From: Betaproteobacteria bacterium UBA5216
Lineage (GTDB): Bacteria > Pseudomonadota > Gammaproteobacteria > Burkholderiales > SG8-41
Reading direction: 5' to 3'
Assembly (NCBI GenBank): GCA_002412495.1
Contig: DHVE01000035.1
Coordinates: forward strand, 33,366 to 72,142
DNA: 38,777 bases
This document shows, piece by piece, positions 8,246 to 15,694 of the stretch (within the stretch, counting starts at the first letter, position 1; each line of letters starts with the position of its first letter). Under the pieces are notes generated by a model, which saw nothing but the letters and a program-made list of their open reading frames with translations, did not search any database and was not told where the DNA came from. The position numbers and the translations under genes were made by a program.

Positions 8246-8941
8246 TTAATCATAAAACGTCGCATATTCGTCCATCGCGATGCGGGGCGGCTGAAAGGTA
8301 TTCACCACCGCATCCGGGTCGGCGTACCCCATCGCCATGCCGCACATGATCGTCCAATCGCGCGAAATGCCCAGTTCGCGCCGCACGATGTCCGGGTAAC
8401 TCGCAATCGAGGCTTCCGCGCAAGTATGTAGCCCGCGCGCCCGTGCCGCCAGCATCAGCGTTTGCGCGAACATGCCGTAATCGAACCAACTGCCGACCTG
8501 CAACGTGCGGTCGATGGTCAACACCAACCCCGCGGGCGCGCCAAAAAATACATAATTGCTGGCGCGGTAGGCTTTGGATTTTTCGTGATCGCCCCGTCCG
8601 ATGCCGAGCGTGCCGTACAAGCCCCATCCGCATTGCCGCTTGCGCGCAAGATACGGCTCCTCCATCGGATCGGTGTAGTAGTTGTAGTCGCGCTTGTGCC
8701 CCGGCTCGCCGGTGAGAAACGCCTGCTGGATCGCGCTTCCGACGCGCATTAATGTAGCGCCGGTCAACACATGCACGCGCCACGGCTGAATATTGGATCC
8801 GCTGGGCGCCCAGCGCCCGAGTTCAACAATTTCACGCAGAGTTTGCGGCGCAATGGCATCCGGCTTGTAGGCGCGGATCGAACGCCGTGTGCGCGCGGCT
8901 TCAAATACATCAACCGCGGGCAGGCTTGAATCTGAATTCAT
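8246..8941 (-). CDS. Nitroreductase-family FMN protein
   Basis: The start is the ATG whose first base is 8941. It is preceded by GGAGG at about 7 nt and gives 231 residues beginning MNSDSSLPAVDVFEAARTRRS. A longer frame would run into the divergent upstream gene. Family marks are the FMN-binding TRRSIRAYKP near the N-terminus, RWAPSGSNIQPWRVHVL, and the C-terminal ARARGLHTCAEASIASYPD with GMAMGYAD. Such enzymes reduce nitroaromatics, quinones or enones using NAD(P)H in the cytoplasm. It heads a four-gene run with Bug 3, a flavodoxin-like protein and an amidase. The divergent TRAP-type receptor starts 74 bp away, so control may be shared. Confidence 0.88.
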   Translation of the reverse strand: MNSDSSLPAVDVFEAARTRRSIRAYKPDAIAPQTLREIVELGRWAPSGSNIQPWRVHVLTGATLMRVGSAIQQAFLTGEPGHKRDYNYYTDPMEEPYLARKRQCGWGLYGTLGIGRGDHEKSKAYRASNYVFFGAPAGLVLTIDRTLQVGSWFDYGMFAQTLMLAARARGLHTCAEASIASYPDIVRRELGISRDWTIMCGMAMGYADPDAVVNTFQPPRIAMDEYATFYD

Positions 8942-9015
8942 GGTTTCCTCCAGCGCGGATGTTAACACCCGGCGCGTGTCGGTTAAAATTGCGGCAACAT
9001 CCATCAAGGCAACTT

Positions 9016-9954
9016 ATGACTGACCCCGTACGCGTCAATAGAATTACCCTGGGCGGCTATGGGCCGCCCAATACCACGTGCAGCCGCGGCATGAAGGTGT
9101 TGGGCGACACAGTGGCGGCGCAATTGGGCGAGGCCGTGGCCGTGCATTACGTGTGGAACGTGATGGATCTCGGATACAAGGCCGCCGATTTGTTGTGGAT
9201 GGCGGAAGACGGCGTGCTGTCGATGTCGTATCAATCGACCAGTTATCTCGCCGACCGCGTGCCGGAAATGGATTTTGCCGACTTGCCGTTTTTGTTCGAC
9301 AACCTCGAACAGGCGCGCGCGGCGATGGACGGCGCGTTTGGCGCATGGATGACGCGCAAAATCGAAGAGCGCATACCGGCGTACCGCGTGCTGGGTTTCT
9401 TTGAAAACGGCTACCGCCACATTTCCAACCGGCTGCGTCCGGTGCGCACGCTCGACGATCTCAAGGGCATGAAGGTGCGCCTGATGCCGGGCGAAATTCA
9501 CCGCCGCAGCTTTGAATTGATGGGCGCCGTTCCGTGCCCACTGGATCTCAAACCCGGGTTGGAGGCCGTGGTGTCCGGCACGGTGGACGCACAGGAAAAT
9601 CCGCTGGCGAATACCGTCGATTACGGCGCGCACAAGGTACATCGCTACCACACGCTGTCGGCGCACTGCTATTTGTCGCGCGGACTCTATTTCAACCGCG
9701 CGCAGTTCGACCGCTGGCCGAAATCGCTACAGGACGCGACGCGCGCCGCCGCGCGCGACGCCATACTCGCGCAACGCGAACTGGCGATTGAAGAAGAACA
9801 CAACGCGCGAAAAAATATTGAAGCGGCGGGCGACGAAGTGCTGGAGCTTTCGCCGGATGCGCGCGCCGCGTTCAAGCAGGCAGTGAAGCCCCTGCACGAT
9901 GAAGCGCGCAGGCGGTTTGGCGATGACGTGTTCGGGTTGATTCCGCGGGCTTGA
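9016..9954 (+). CDS. TRAP-type (DctP-like) solute-binding protein with no visible signal peptide
   Basis: The ATG at 9016 has AAGG about 6 nt upstream and gives 312 residues. The DctP-like body is recognisable: a YGPPNTTCSRGMKVLGDTV helix entry, GVLSMSYQSTSYLADRVPEM, FADLPFLFDNLEQARAAMDG, the NRLRPVRTLDDLKGMKVRLM block with the conserved ligand-contacting Arg region, and DAQENPLANTVDYG. TRAP receptors normally carry an export signal, but this protein opens directly with MTDPVRVNRITLGGYG. A longer in-frame reading from 8887 offers only a polar, proline-rich stretch that overlaps the opposite gene. No DctQ or DctM gene is in the window. It may be cytoplasmic, or the signal may have been lost. 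Confidence 0.8.
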   Translation: MTDPVRVNRITLGGYGPPNTTCSRGMKVLGDTVAAQLGEAVAVHYVWNVMDLGYKAADLLWMAEDGVLSMSYQSTSYLADRVPEMDFADLPFLFDNLEQARAAMDGAFGAWMTRKIEERIPAYRVLGFFENGYRHISNRLRPVRTLDDLKGMKVRLMPGEIHRRSFELMGAVPCPLDLKPGLEAVVSGTVDAQENPLANTVDYGAHKVHRYHTLSAHCYLSRGLYFNRAQFDRWPKSLQDATRAAARDAILAQRELAIEEEHNARKNIEAAGDEVLELSPDARAAFKQAVKPLHDEARRRFGDDVFGLIPRA

Positions 9955-9981
9955 TGCCGTCGTTGGGCAATCTTGCATTTT

Positions 9982-10043
9982 GATGGGTTTCACTCATCCT
10001 ACGGATGCTTCCGCAGGATGGGTGCAGCTCAGCTCAACCCGTC
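9982..10043. repeat. Imperfect inverted repeat between convergent genes
   Basis: Inner arms CATCCTACGG (9995-10004) and CCGCAGGATG (10011-10020) pair with one mismatch around ATGCTT. Outer arms GATGGGTT (9982-9989) and AACCCGTC (10036-10043) add a second stem with one mismatch. The GATGGGTT...CATCCT theme resembles dispersed 'GGATGGGT' palindromes common in proteobacterial genomes. It lies between two converging genes and could end transcripts both ways, although no T-run follows. Confidence 0.55.
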
Positions 10044-10065
10044 ACAAGCACAAGGCTATTGGAAC

Positions 10066-10569
10066 CTACTCCTGCCCGACCTTGCGTCGTTCGATGTGCT
10101 TCTTGACGCCTTTTTTGCCGATCGTGGTCTTCGGCTTCCAGATGTTCTTGTGCTTGAGCAGGTCGCTCTTTTCCCATTTGTGCGCGGCGTCACCCATATA
10201 GACGATGAACACTTCGCAGCCGTCCGGGTACTCGTACGGCCCGTGCGGAATGTCCCAGCCGAACACGTAGTCGCCGGGGCGCAGGTCCTTGCCGGCGACA
10301 CACATGCGGCCCTTGGTCACCAGGATCGAATGCCAGCTCTTGTGCGTGTGTTTCGGCTCGACATAGCCCGCGGGGAAGCGTTGTTTCATGTCGATGCGGC
10401 CCATCACCGGATCATGATTGAGCACTTTCACTTTCACGCCCTTGGGTAGTGTCAGAATGCCGCGCACGTCATCGGACTCCCACGGAATATCCTTGTCGTA
10501 GATAGCCTTGAAGGTGTGGCTCTCGCCTTTTTTGCCGGCGGATTTTTTCGCTGCTTTTTTTGCTGCCAT
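10066..10569 (-). CDS. Cupin-domain protein with lysine-rich ends
   Basis: The start is the ATG whose first base is 10569, preceded by AGGAGG at about 9 nt, giving 167 residues. The middle is a single cupin barrel. Motif 1 is PAGYVEPKHTHKSWHSILVTKG with the HTH histidine pair plus a later His, and motif 2 is PGDYVFGWDIPHGP with the metal-binding His. The family glutamate of motif 1 is not obvious. The N-terminus (MAAKKAAKKSAGKKGE) and the C-terminus (KTTIGKKGVKKHIERRK) are strongly basic, which is unusual for a simple cupin and resembles histone-like tails. It follows the Gfo/Idh/MocA oxidoreductase by 47 nt on the same strand. The metal and substrate are unknown; a role in sugar or acid metabolism beside the oxidoreductase is inference. 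Confidence 0.7.
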   Translation of the reverse strand: MAAKKAAKKSAGKKGESHTFKAIYDKDIPWESDDVRGILTLPKGVKVKVLNHDPVMGRIDMKQRFPAGYVEPKHTHKSWHSILVTKGRMCVAGKDLRPGDYVFGWDIPHGPYEYPDGCEVFIVYMGDAAHKWEKSDLLKHKNIWKPKTTIGKKGVKKHIERRKVGQE

Positions 10570-10616
10570 GGTTAACCCCTCCTGGGTTGATTTCAAAAAT
10601 ATATCAATAATAACAA

Positions 10617-11612
10617 TTACTTAAGCATCACCCGCTCGCCACTGCGCGCGGATGCGATGATGGCTTCAAGCGCAGAAATGTTGGCCAGCATTTGATCCTG
10701 CGGCATTGGATACACCGCGCGGCCTTCCACTGCGTCGGCAAACGCTTCGACGTTCGCAAGCACGCTCGAGGATGGCGGATACTCTTTCGTTTCACGCTGG
10801 TCGCCGGTAACGACCTTGGTCAACGTCCAGCCCATCGGCGTCGATGGATGCGCCTTGTCGCGCACTTCGATCCAGCCCTTGCTGCAATACACCGCGAAGC
10901 GGCCGTCGAACGGCGTGGCGAGTATCGCCGTGAGCAACGCATGCCCGCCCTTCTTGAATTTCACCATCGCCGCCAGTGTATCGCCGTTGGTCAGTGGGCT
11001 GCCGAGCTGTTTGACGCTGCACCACACGGACTCCGCCGCGCCGAATACCGACACCGACAAATCAAGAATATGGATGCCCGTGGCGGTAATGGGGCCGGCG
11101 GGCGCTTCCTCGGGCGTCAGGCGCCAATTGTCGGCGGGCAGCGCGAGGAATTTGTCCTGGCTGAAATTGGCCTCGATCTGCAACGGCACACCGAGTTCGC
11201 CCGACTGGATCATGCGCATCATGTCCATCACCGGCGGCTCGAAGCGGCGCTCGTGCCCAATGGCGATGTGCAGCTTGTTGGCGTTGATCGCGGCGAGCGA
11301 GCGCTCGGCATCGGCGCGTGTCAGGGCCAGCGGCTTTTCGCAAAACACGTGTTTGCCGGCCTTGGCGGCGGCAATCACTTGCTCGGTATGCGTGGTGTGC
11401 GGCGTACACAGGATTACCGCCTTAACCTTCGGATCTTTCAGCACATCAGCGTAATCCGACACCATTTCAAAGCCGTGCTCGCGCGCGAAATCCATTTCGC
11501 TTGCGGGATTGCGTTTCATACCCTTGACCACCCGGAGCTTGGAACTCTTGCTGATCAGGTTGACCAGCGTCTTGCCCCACCAGCCCATACCCACGACTGC
11601 CACATCCAGCAT
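10617..11612 (-). CDS. Gfo/Idh/MocA-family NAD(P)-dependent oxidoreductase
   Basis: 331 residues with a good ribosome site (AAGGAG, 6 nt before ATG). The N-terminal Rossmann fold opens MLDVAVVGMGWWGKTLVNLI with GxGxxG at 8-13. CTPHTTHTEQVIAAAKAGKH is the typical second block, and HVFCEKPLALT supplies the conserved EKP lysine. The C-terminal half is the family's open beta-sheet with GTGxHxxD-like ITATGIHILDLSVSVFG. Members oxidise or reduce sugars, inositols or related polyols in the cytoplasm. It lies in a run on the minus strand, 10 nt after the GIY-YIG gene and upstream of the cupin. Substrate cannot be assigned. Confidence 0.88.
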   Translation of the reverse strand: MLDVAVVGMGWWGKTLVNLISKSSKLRVVKGMKRNPASEMDFAREHGFEMVSDYADVLKDPKVKAVILCTPHTTHTEQVIAAAKAGKHVFCEKPLALTRADAERSLAAINANKLHIAIGHERRFEPPVMDMMRMIQSGELGVPLQIEANFSQDKFLALPADNWRLTPEEAPAGPITATGIHILDLSVSVFGAAESVWCSVKQLGSPLTNGDTLAAMVKFKKGGHALLTAILATPFDGRFAVYCSKGWIEVRDKAHPSTPMGWTLTKVVTGDQRETKEYPPSSSVLANVEAFADAVEGRAVYPMPQDQMLANISALEAIIASARSGERVMLK

Positions 11613-11622
11613 TGGTGTCTCC

Positions 11623-11928
11623 TTACTTTTTCTTCGCCGGTGAAATCATACGCGAGCCGGCCGCGATCAACGCAAGCTTTTCCTGTCGCGTCAGTTGTTT
11701 GATGCGGTATTCGCGCTTGCACGCGGCCGAGCGATTGGCCGCCGCTTCGTAATATACCAATTTTACCGGCCGCCGAGACCGCGTGTAGCGCGCACCCGGC
11801 TTGCCGGCGCCGTTGTGTTCGGCCACGCGGCGTTCGACATCCACGGCAACGCCGGTATACAAGGTGCCATCGGCGCAACGCACCAGGTATACCTGCCACC
11901 GCTTCGCGACACGCGCCGGAGATGGCAA
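11623..11928 (-). CDS. GIY-YIG domain protein (UPF0213/YhbQ-like), TTG start
   Basis: The GIY-YIG domain reads VYLVRCADGTLYTGVAVDVERRVAEHN, with YL and YTG in place of the two family triplets, followed by the conserved Arg, then RRPVKLVYYE and ACKREYRIKQLTRQEKLALI. I place the start at a TTG (first base 11928), 14 nt after the stop of the upstream gene, giving 101 residues, the usual length for this small family. The frame runs open far upstream, but that part overlaps the neighbouring gene and has no family similarity. Related proteins are single-domain nuclease-like proteins, possibly acting on DNA ends; the role is unsettled. Gene spacing suggests translation coupled to the coiled-coil gene. 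Confidence 0.78.
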   Translation of the reverse strand: MPSPARVAKRWQVYLVRCADGTLYTGVAVDVERRVAEHNGAGKPGARYTRSRRPVKLVYYEAAANRSAACKREYRIKQLTRQEKLALIAAGSRMISPAKKK

Positions 11929-11942
11929 AACAGTAGCCAGAC

Positions 11943-12341
11943 TTACCGATGGAGCCCGCGTTCGCGCAGGTAACGCTGCCCCTTGGGTGTCAGGGAAAAT
12001 TTTGCTTTTTTGCCGCGCGCGGGCTTGCCACCGCCCTCTGCTGGTTCTACATAACCGCACTTCAGCAGGAACACCAGGCTGGTTTCCGCGATCTGGATAT
12101 TCATCGCGATGACCGCGGCTATTTCCGCGGCATGGCCCTGCTGTTGGCTTGCCAGATACTGCAACACATTCACCTGCGGGCCATCGAGCGTTTCCCACTG
12201 ATTGATGTATTGCGCAAGGTCTTCCTGCAACCGGGCATTTTCGGCGCGCAGCCGCGTCACCTCGGCTTCCAGCGCCTCCAGTTTCGAACGGAATTTCGCC
12301 GCCGCCGGCACCTGTTTTAATAACGTCGCCACCAAGCCCAC
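11943..12341 (-). CDS. Coiled-coil plus winged-helix protein
   Basis: 132 residues from a GTG with GAGG 7 nt upstream. Residues about 15-48 form a predicted coiled coil (KFRSKLEALEAEVTRLRAEN). The rest looks like a winged helix-turn-helix: LDGPQVNVLQYLASQQQGHA, then ETSLVFLLKCGYVEPA and a basic wing ending FSLTPKGQRYLRERG. That layout resembles transcription regulators that recognise DNA through one wing while dimerising by the coil. I do not recognise a named family. It heads the run with the GIY-YIG and Gfo/Idh/MocA genes, so it could regulate that run (inference). Confidence 0.65.
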   Translation of the reverse strand: MGLVATLLKQVPAAAKFRSKLEALEAEVTRLRAENARLQEDLAQYINQWETLDGPQVNVLQYLASQQQGHAAEIAAVIAMNIQIAETSLVFLLKCGYVEPAEGGGKPARGKKAKFSLTPKGQRYLRERGLHR

Positions 12342-12452
12342 TGCCGCACCTCTTTCAAGGTTGAAGTCGAGCGCGCGATTCTACCGCAATGGCGGTCAAG
12401 GCCGCGCGCATGGTCCGGCGGGCTCGCGCCGGCCATCCCACGACCGCGCAAA

Positions 12453-12479
12453 AAAAACGCGCCCGGCAGGCGCGTTTTT
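12453..12479 (-). terminator. Rho-independent terminator, usable in both directions
   Basis: An 11-bp perfect stem, AAAAACGCGCC (12453-12463) with GGCGCGTTTTT (12469-12479), closes a 5-nt loop. On the minus strand the stem runs into eight T residues, which fits termination of the small membrane-protein gene ending at 12509. Confidence 0.85.
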
Positions 12480-12508
12480 GGCAAGCGAGAATGCTTACTG
12501 GCTATATG

Positions 12509-12712
12509 TTACTTCTTGTCGCCCTTGTCACCCTTGTTGGTCATGACCTTCCACATGAACCAGCCGCCAATGCCAAACGCCAGCACAAAGAACACAATAA
12601 TTCCGACATAGTTGGGCTCGGGAATCGGGTCATCCTTGATTTCAGCGGCGAACGCGAAACCCATAATGCAAAACGTGTACAACGAAAAAAGTATGCTGGA
12701 AAGTTTAGCCAC
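12509..12712 (-). CDS. Small membrane protein of 67 residues, function unknown
   Basis: The GTG (first base 12712) has GGAG 6 nt upstream, and the reading gives VAKLSSILFSLYTFC and onward. An N-terminal hydrophobic stretch ends near FAFAAE and looks like a cleavable signal or first helix. After KDDPIPEPNYVG comes a second helix, GIIVFFVLAFGIGGWFMWKV, and a basic tail TNKGDKGDKK. The IPEPNY motif before the helix looks like a conserved feature, but I recall no assigned function. It is transcribed alone with its own terminator. Respiratory-chain accessory subunits can look like this, but nothing nearby supports that. Confidence 0.7.
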   Translation of the reverse strand: MAKLSSILFSLYTFCIMGFAFAAEIKDDPIPEPNYVGIIVFFVLAFGIGGWFMWKVMTNKGDKGDKK

Positions 12713-13045
12713 CGTTGACTCCAAAAGAATTGATAAACCGCGCACAATCAAACGAGATTGCCGCAGAACACTCGTACGCAACACAATGAAGGCATGCCCA
12801 TCAACATACTTTTATAAACGTAACATCAAGAAACGCCGCAGCCGCATTGTACAGTGGTACCGGATTTCAGTTTGTCAAACGTTCCTTACGTCAGACTTAC
12901 ATCAACCCTGCAGCTTGCAAAAAGTTCACATATCGAAAATCGCCGGCACTGAATATCGCCGCACAACGATCCCGCCGATCCACCGTTTCCGGGATAATGC
13001 CGAGTCGTTTTGACAAACCCCTCATCACCCCCACAAGGAATCGCC
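12713..13045. other. Intergenic stretch without a supported gene
   Basis: About 330 bp, lower in GC than its surroundings, separating the divergent 67-residue membrane-protein gene from the FKBP gene. Frames crossing it lack ribosome sites and family similarity. It probably holds both promoters, but no -35/-10 pair with good spacing could be picked out. A small RNA cannot be excluded. Confidence 0.5.
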
Positions 13046-13387
13046 ATGGCAATCACCACATCCAGCGGACTTATTATCGATGACGTCACGGTCGGCAGCG
13101 GCGCCGAAGCCAGCGCCGGACAAGATGTCACCGTGCATTACACCGGCTGGCTCACCAACGGCGAAAAATTCGATTCCAGCAAGGATCGCGATGATCCCTT
13201 CGTGTTTCCGCTCGGCGGCGGACGCGTGATTCGCGGCTGGGACGAAGGCGTGCAAGGCATGAAAGTCGGCGGCACGCGCAAACTCACGATTCCGCCCGAA
13301 CTCGGCTACGGCGCGCGCGGGGCGGGCGGCGTCATTCCGCCCAACGCGACACTGGTGTTTGAAGTGGAACTGCTGGCCACCGAGTAA
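13046..13387 (+). CDS. FKBP-type peptidyl-prolyl cis-trans isomerase
   Basis: 113 residues from an ATG with AAGGA about 6 nt upstream; the frame also opens at 13010 but adds only a non-conserved proline-rich tail. It is a single FKBP domain without an export signal. Visible family blocks are VTVHYTGWLTNGEKFDSS, FVFPLGGGRVIRGWDEGVQG, KLTIPPELGYGARGAGG and IPPNATLVFEVELL, including the active-pocket Tyr, Phe, Asp and Trp. It catalyses proline isomerisation during protein folding, here presumably in the cytoplasm. The next gene begins 23 bp downstream on the same strand, so the isomerase may be co-transcribed with a periplasmic di-haem peroxidase. Confidence 0.93.
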   Translation: MAITTSSGLIIDDVTVGSGAEASAGQDVTVHYTGWLTNGEKFDSSKDRDDPFVFPLGGGRVIRGWDEGVQGMKVGGTRKLTIPPELGYGARGAGGVIPPNATLVFEVELLATE

Positions 13388-13410
13388 GCGCGCGCAAGGA
13401 TAGGCGCGCC

Positions 13411-14655
13411 ATGACACACCGCTCAAACGCCCCGCGCCGCACGGCTTCACGCCTTGCCCTGCGTATCGCGGGCGCCGCCATCAGCGCCGGTTGCGCGCTG
13501 ATGGCGTGGAGCAGCCTGGCGGAAGAAAATGCGATCACGGCTGCCGCCAAATCCGCAACATCCATTTTCACGGAAAGCGAAATCCGGCGCATTCTGTCGC
13601 ACGGCCCCTGGCCCGCGCCCGCGCCCGCCGATCCGACGAATCGCGTATCGGGCAAACGCGAAGCCATTGAACTGGGGACACATCTCTTTTTTGACCAACG
13701 CCTGTCCGGCAGCGGCACGCTATCGTGTGCAAGCTGCCATGTGCCCGAACGTAACTGGACCGACAACCGCCGGCGCGGTGCGGGCATGGCCGAGCTGGAA
13801 CGCAATACGCCGACGCTGTCGAATCTCGCCGCCGGGCGCTGGTACGGCTGGGACGGCGCCGCCGACAGCCTGTGGTCGCAAAGCCTGCGTCCGATCGTGG
13901 ACAGCCGCGAGCTTGCCTCGTCGCCCCGCCAGATTGCGCAGTTGATTCGCGGTGATGACCAGTTGTCGTGCCGCTATCGCAAGGCATTTGGCGCCCAGCC
14001 CGCCACCGACGACGAAACGGTGTTTGTGAACGTGGGCAAGGCGCTCGCCGCCTTTCAGGAAACGCTGACCAGCGGCCGCACGTCGTTTGATCATTTCCGC
14101 GACGCCTTGTCGCGGGGCGCGCCGCCGACATCCTGGCGTTATTCCGAAACGGCGCAACGCGGACTTAAACTTTTTATCGGCAAGGGCGGCTGCACAAACT
14201 GCCATGCCGGCCCAAATTTCACCAACGGGGAATTCTTTAATACCGGATTGACGAAAAACACATCCGATCCCGGACGTCAGGCGGGCATCCAGCGTTTGGC
14301 AAAGAGCCACCTTAACCTGTTGGGCGCCTTCAACGACGATACCACCGGCACCAGCGCCGCACGCACCCGCGCGTTATCGCCCGCCAAAGAAAATTTCGGC
14401 GAAGTTAAAGTGCCGTCCTTGCGTAACCTGATGTTGACCACGCCGTATGGGCGCGACGGCAGCATCGACACGCTGGCGGACGTGGTAAAGCACTACGCCA
14501 CGATCGATCCCGTGCGCCTGCACGCGAAAGACGGCCAACCCGCCATGCCGCTGAACCTCAGCGCGCGTGAACAGAGTGATCTGGTGGTGTTCCTGGAATC
14601 GCTGAGTACCTTTTCCAACCCGTGGCGCCCCGAGGAAGACGGGCCGTGCCGCTAA
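13411..14655 (+). CDS. Di-haem cytochrome c peroxidase (MauG/CcpA family)
   Basis: 414 residues with a long basic, hydrophobic leader (about residues 1-38, ending SSLAEE) for export. Two haem c sites are present: C106-A-S-C109-H110 and C261-T-N-C264-H265. Around the first are LFFDQRLSGSGTLSCASCH and NTPTLSNLA. Later blocks are FFNTGLT, VPSLRNLMLTTPYGRDGS and LVVFLESL, which fit the bacterial CCP/MauG fold. Enzymes of this family reduce peroxide using two c-type haems in the periplasm, or oxidise proteins as MauG does. Methionine or tyrosine choice at the distal haem cannot be settled by eye. It follows the FKBP gene by 23 bp and converges on the cysteine synthase gene. Confidence 0.9.
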   Translation: MTHRSNAPRRTASRLALRIAGAAISAGCALMAWSSLAEENAITAAAKSATSIFTESEIRRILSHGPWPAPAPADPTNRVSGKREAIELGTHLFFDQRLSGSGTLSCASCHVPERNWTDNRRRGAGMAELERNTPTLSNLAAGRWYGWDGAADSLWSQSLRPIVDSRELASSPRQIAQLIRGDDQLSCRYRKAFGAQPATDDETVFVNVGKALAAFQETLTSGRTSFDHFRDALSRGAPPTSWRYSETAQRGLKLFIGKGGCTNCHAGPNFTNGEFFNTGLTKNTSDPGRQAGIQRLAKSHLNLLGAFNDDTTGTSAARTRALSPAKENFGEVKVPSLRNLMLTTPYGRDGSIDTLADVVKHYATIDPVRLHAKDGQPAMPLNLSAREQSDLVVFLESLSTFSNPWRPEEDGPCR

Positions 14656-14680
14656 TCTGCCGCCGGTCGCGCGCGGTGGG

Positions 14681-15613
14681 TTAATCCGCCAAGCCCGCAA
14701 ACAAGGGCGTGCTCAAGTACCGCTCGCCGAACGAAGGGATAATCACCACCAGCAGTTTGCCCTTGCTCGATTCGCGCTTCGCCACTTCAATTGCCGCCCA
14801 CATGGCAGCGCCCGACGAAATGCCGACGAGAATACCTTCTTCCTTGGCCATGCGTCGCGCCATCGCCATCGCTTCGTCGTTTTTCACGCGCACGATTTCA
14901 TCGTAAATTTTGGTGTTAAGCACTTTCGGCACGAAGCCCGCGCCAATGCCCTGAATGGGATGCGGCCCCGCCTGCCCGCCCGACAACACCGCCGACGCAT
15001 CGGGCTCCACCGCCACGCACTGAAACGAAGGCTTGCGTGCTTTCAGCACCTCGCCAACGCCGGTAATCGTACCGCCGGTACCGATGCCCGAAATCAGAAT
15101 ATCCGCCTTGCCGTCGGTATCACGCCAGATTTCCTCGGCCGTGGTCGCGCGATGCACGGCCGGATTCGCCGGGTTCTCAAACTGCTGCGGTATCAGGTAC
15201 CGCTTGTCGGCGGCCGCCATCTCTTCCGCCTTTTTGATCGCGCCGGGCATGCGCTCCGCACCCGGTGTCAACACCAGCTCCGCGCCATACGCGCGCAGCA
15301 GCATGCGCCGCTCTTTACTCATGGTATCCGGCATGATGATCGTGCACTTGTAACCGCGCGCCGCGCATACCATCGCCAACCCAATGCCGGTGTTGCCGCT
15401 CGTGGGTTCCAGAAAAATGGTATCGGGTTTCACCAGCCCGGCTTTCTCGGCGGCTTCGACCATCGACAAGCCGATACGGTCTTTAACGCTGTGCGCCGGA
15501 TTCTGAAACTCCAGCTTGGCGAGCACCTCGCCGGCGCAGCCCTGCGTAAGGCGGTTGATACGCACCAGCGGCGTGTTTCCAATGAGATCGGTGACGTTAT
15601 TGGCGATTTTCAT
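14681..15613 (-). CDS. cysK: Cysteine synthase A (O-acetylserine sulfhydrylase)
   Basis: 310 residues, the usual CysK length. The N-terminal KIANNVTDLIGNTPLVRINR, the PLP lysine Lys44 in HSVKDRIG, the TSGNTG loop (about 71-76), the phosphate-binding GTGGTITGVG, and ISSGAAMWAA near the C-terminus are all in place. It makes L-cysteine and acetate from O-acetylserine and sulfide in the cytoplasm, with PLP. KLEFQNPAHSVKDR differs slightly from the common KLEFFNP block, so a paralogue with another amino-acceptor is possible. Bug 4 lies 81 bp upstream on the same strand, so the two may share a transcript under the LysR regulator. Confidence 0.9.
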   Translation of the reverse strand: MKIANNVTDLIGNTPLVRINRLTQGCAGEVLAKLEFQNPAHSVKDRIGLSMVEAAEKAGLVKPDTIFLEPTSGNTGIGLAMVCAARGYKCTIIMPDTMSKERRMLLRAYGAELVLTPGAERMPGAIKKAEEMAAADKRYLIPQQFENPANPAVHRATTAEEIWRDTDGKADILISGIGTGGTITGVGEVLKARKPSFQCVAVEPDASAVLSGGQAGPHPIQGIGAGFVPKVLNTKIYDEIVRVKNDEAMAMARRMAKEEGILVGISSGAAMWAAIEVAKRESSKGKLLVVIIPSFGERYLSTPLFAGLAD

Positions 15614-15694
15614 GAGGGTTCTCCGAGGCTGAAAGAGTCAACTCTTGATGATACCCCACTTGAACCGACGTTGATTATGTTGGCGCCCAATCAT

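Noticed and set aside
12612..13013. Plus-strand frame in the 12.7-13.0 kb gap
   Set aside because: Starts inside the opposite membrane-protein gene, no ribosome site, composition unlike neighbouring genes.
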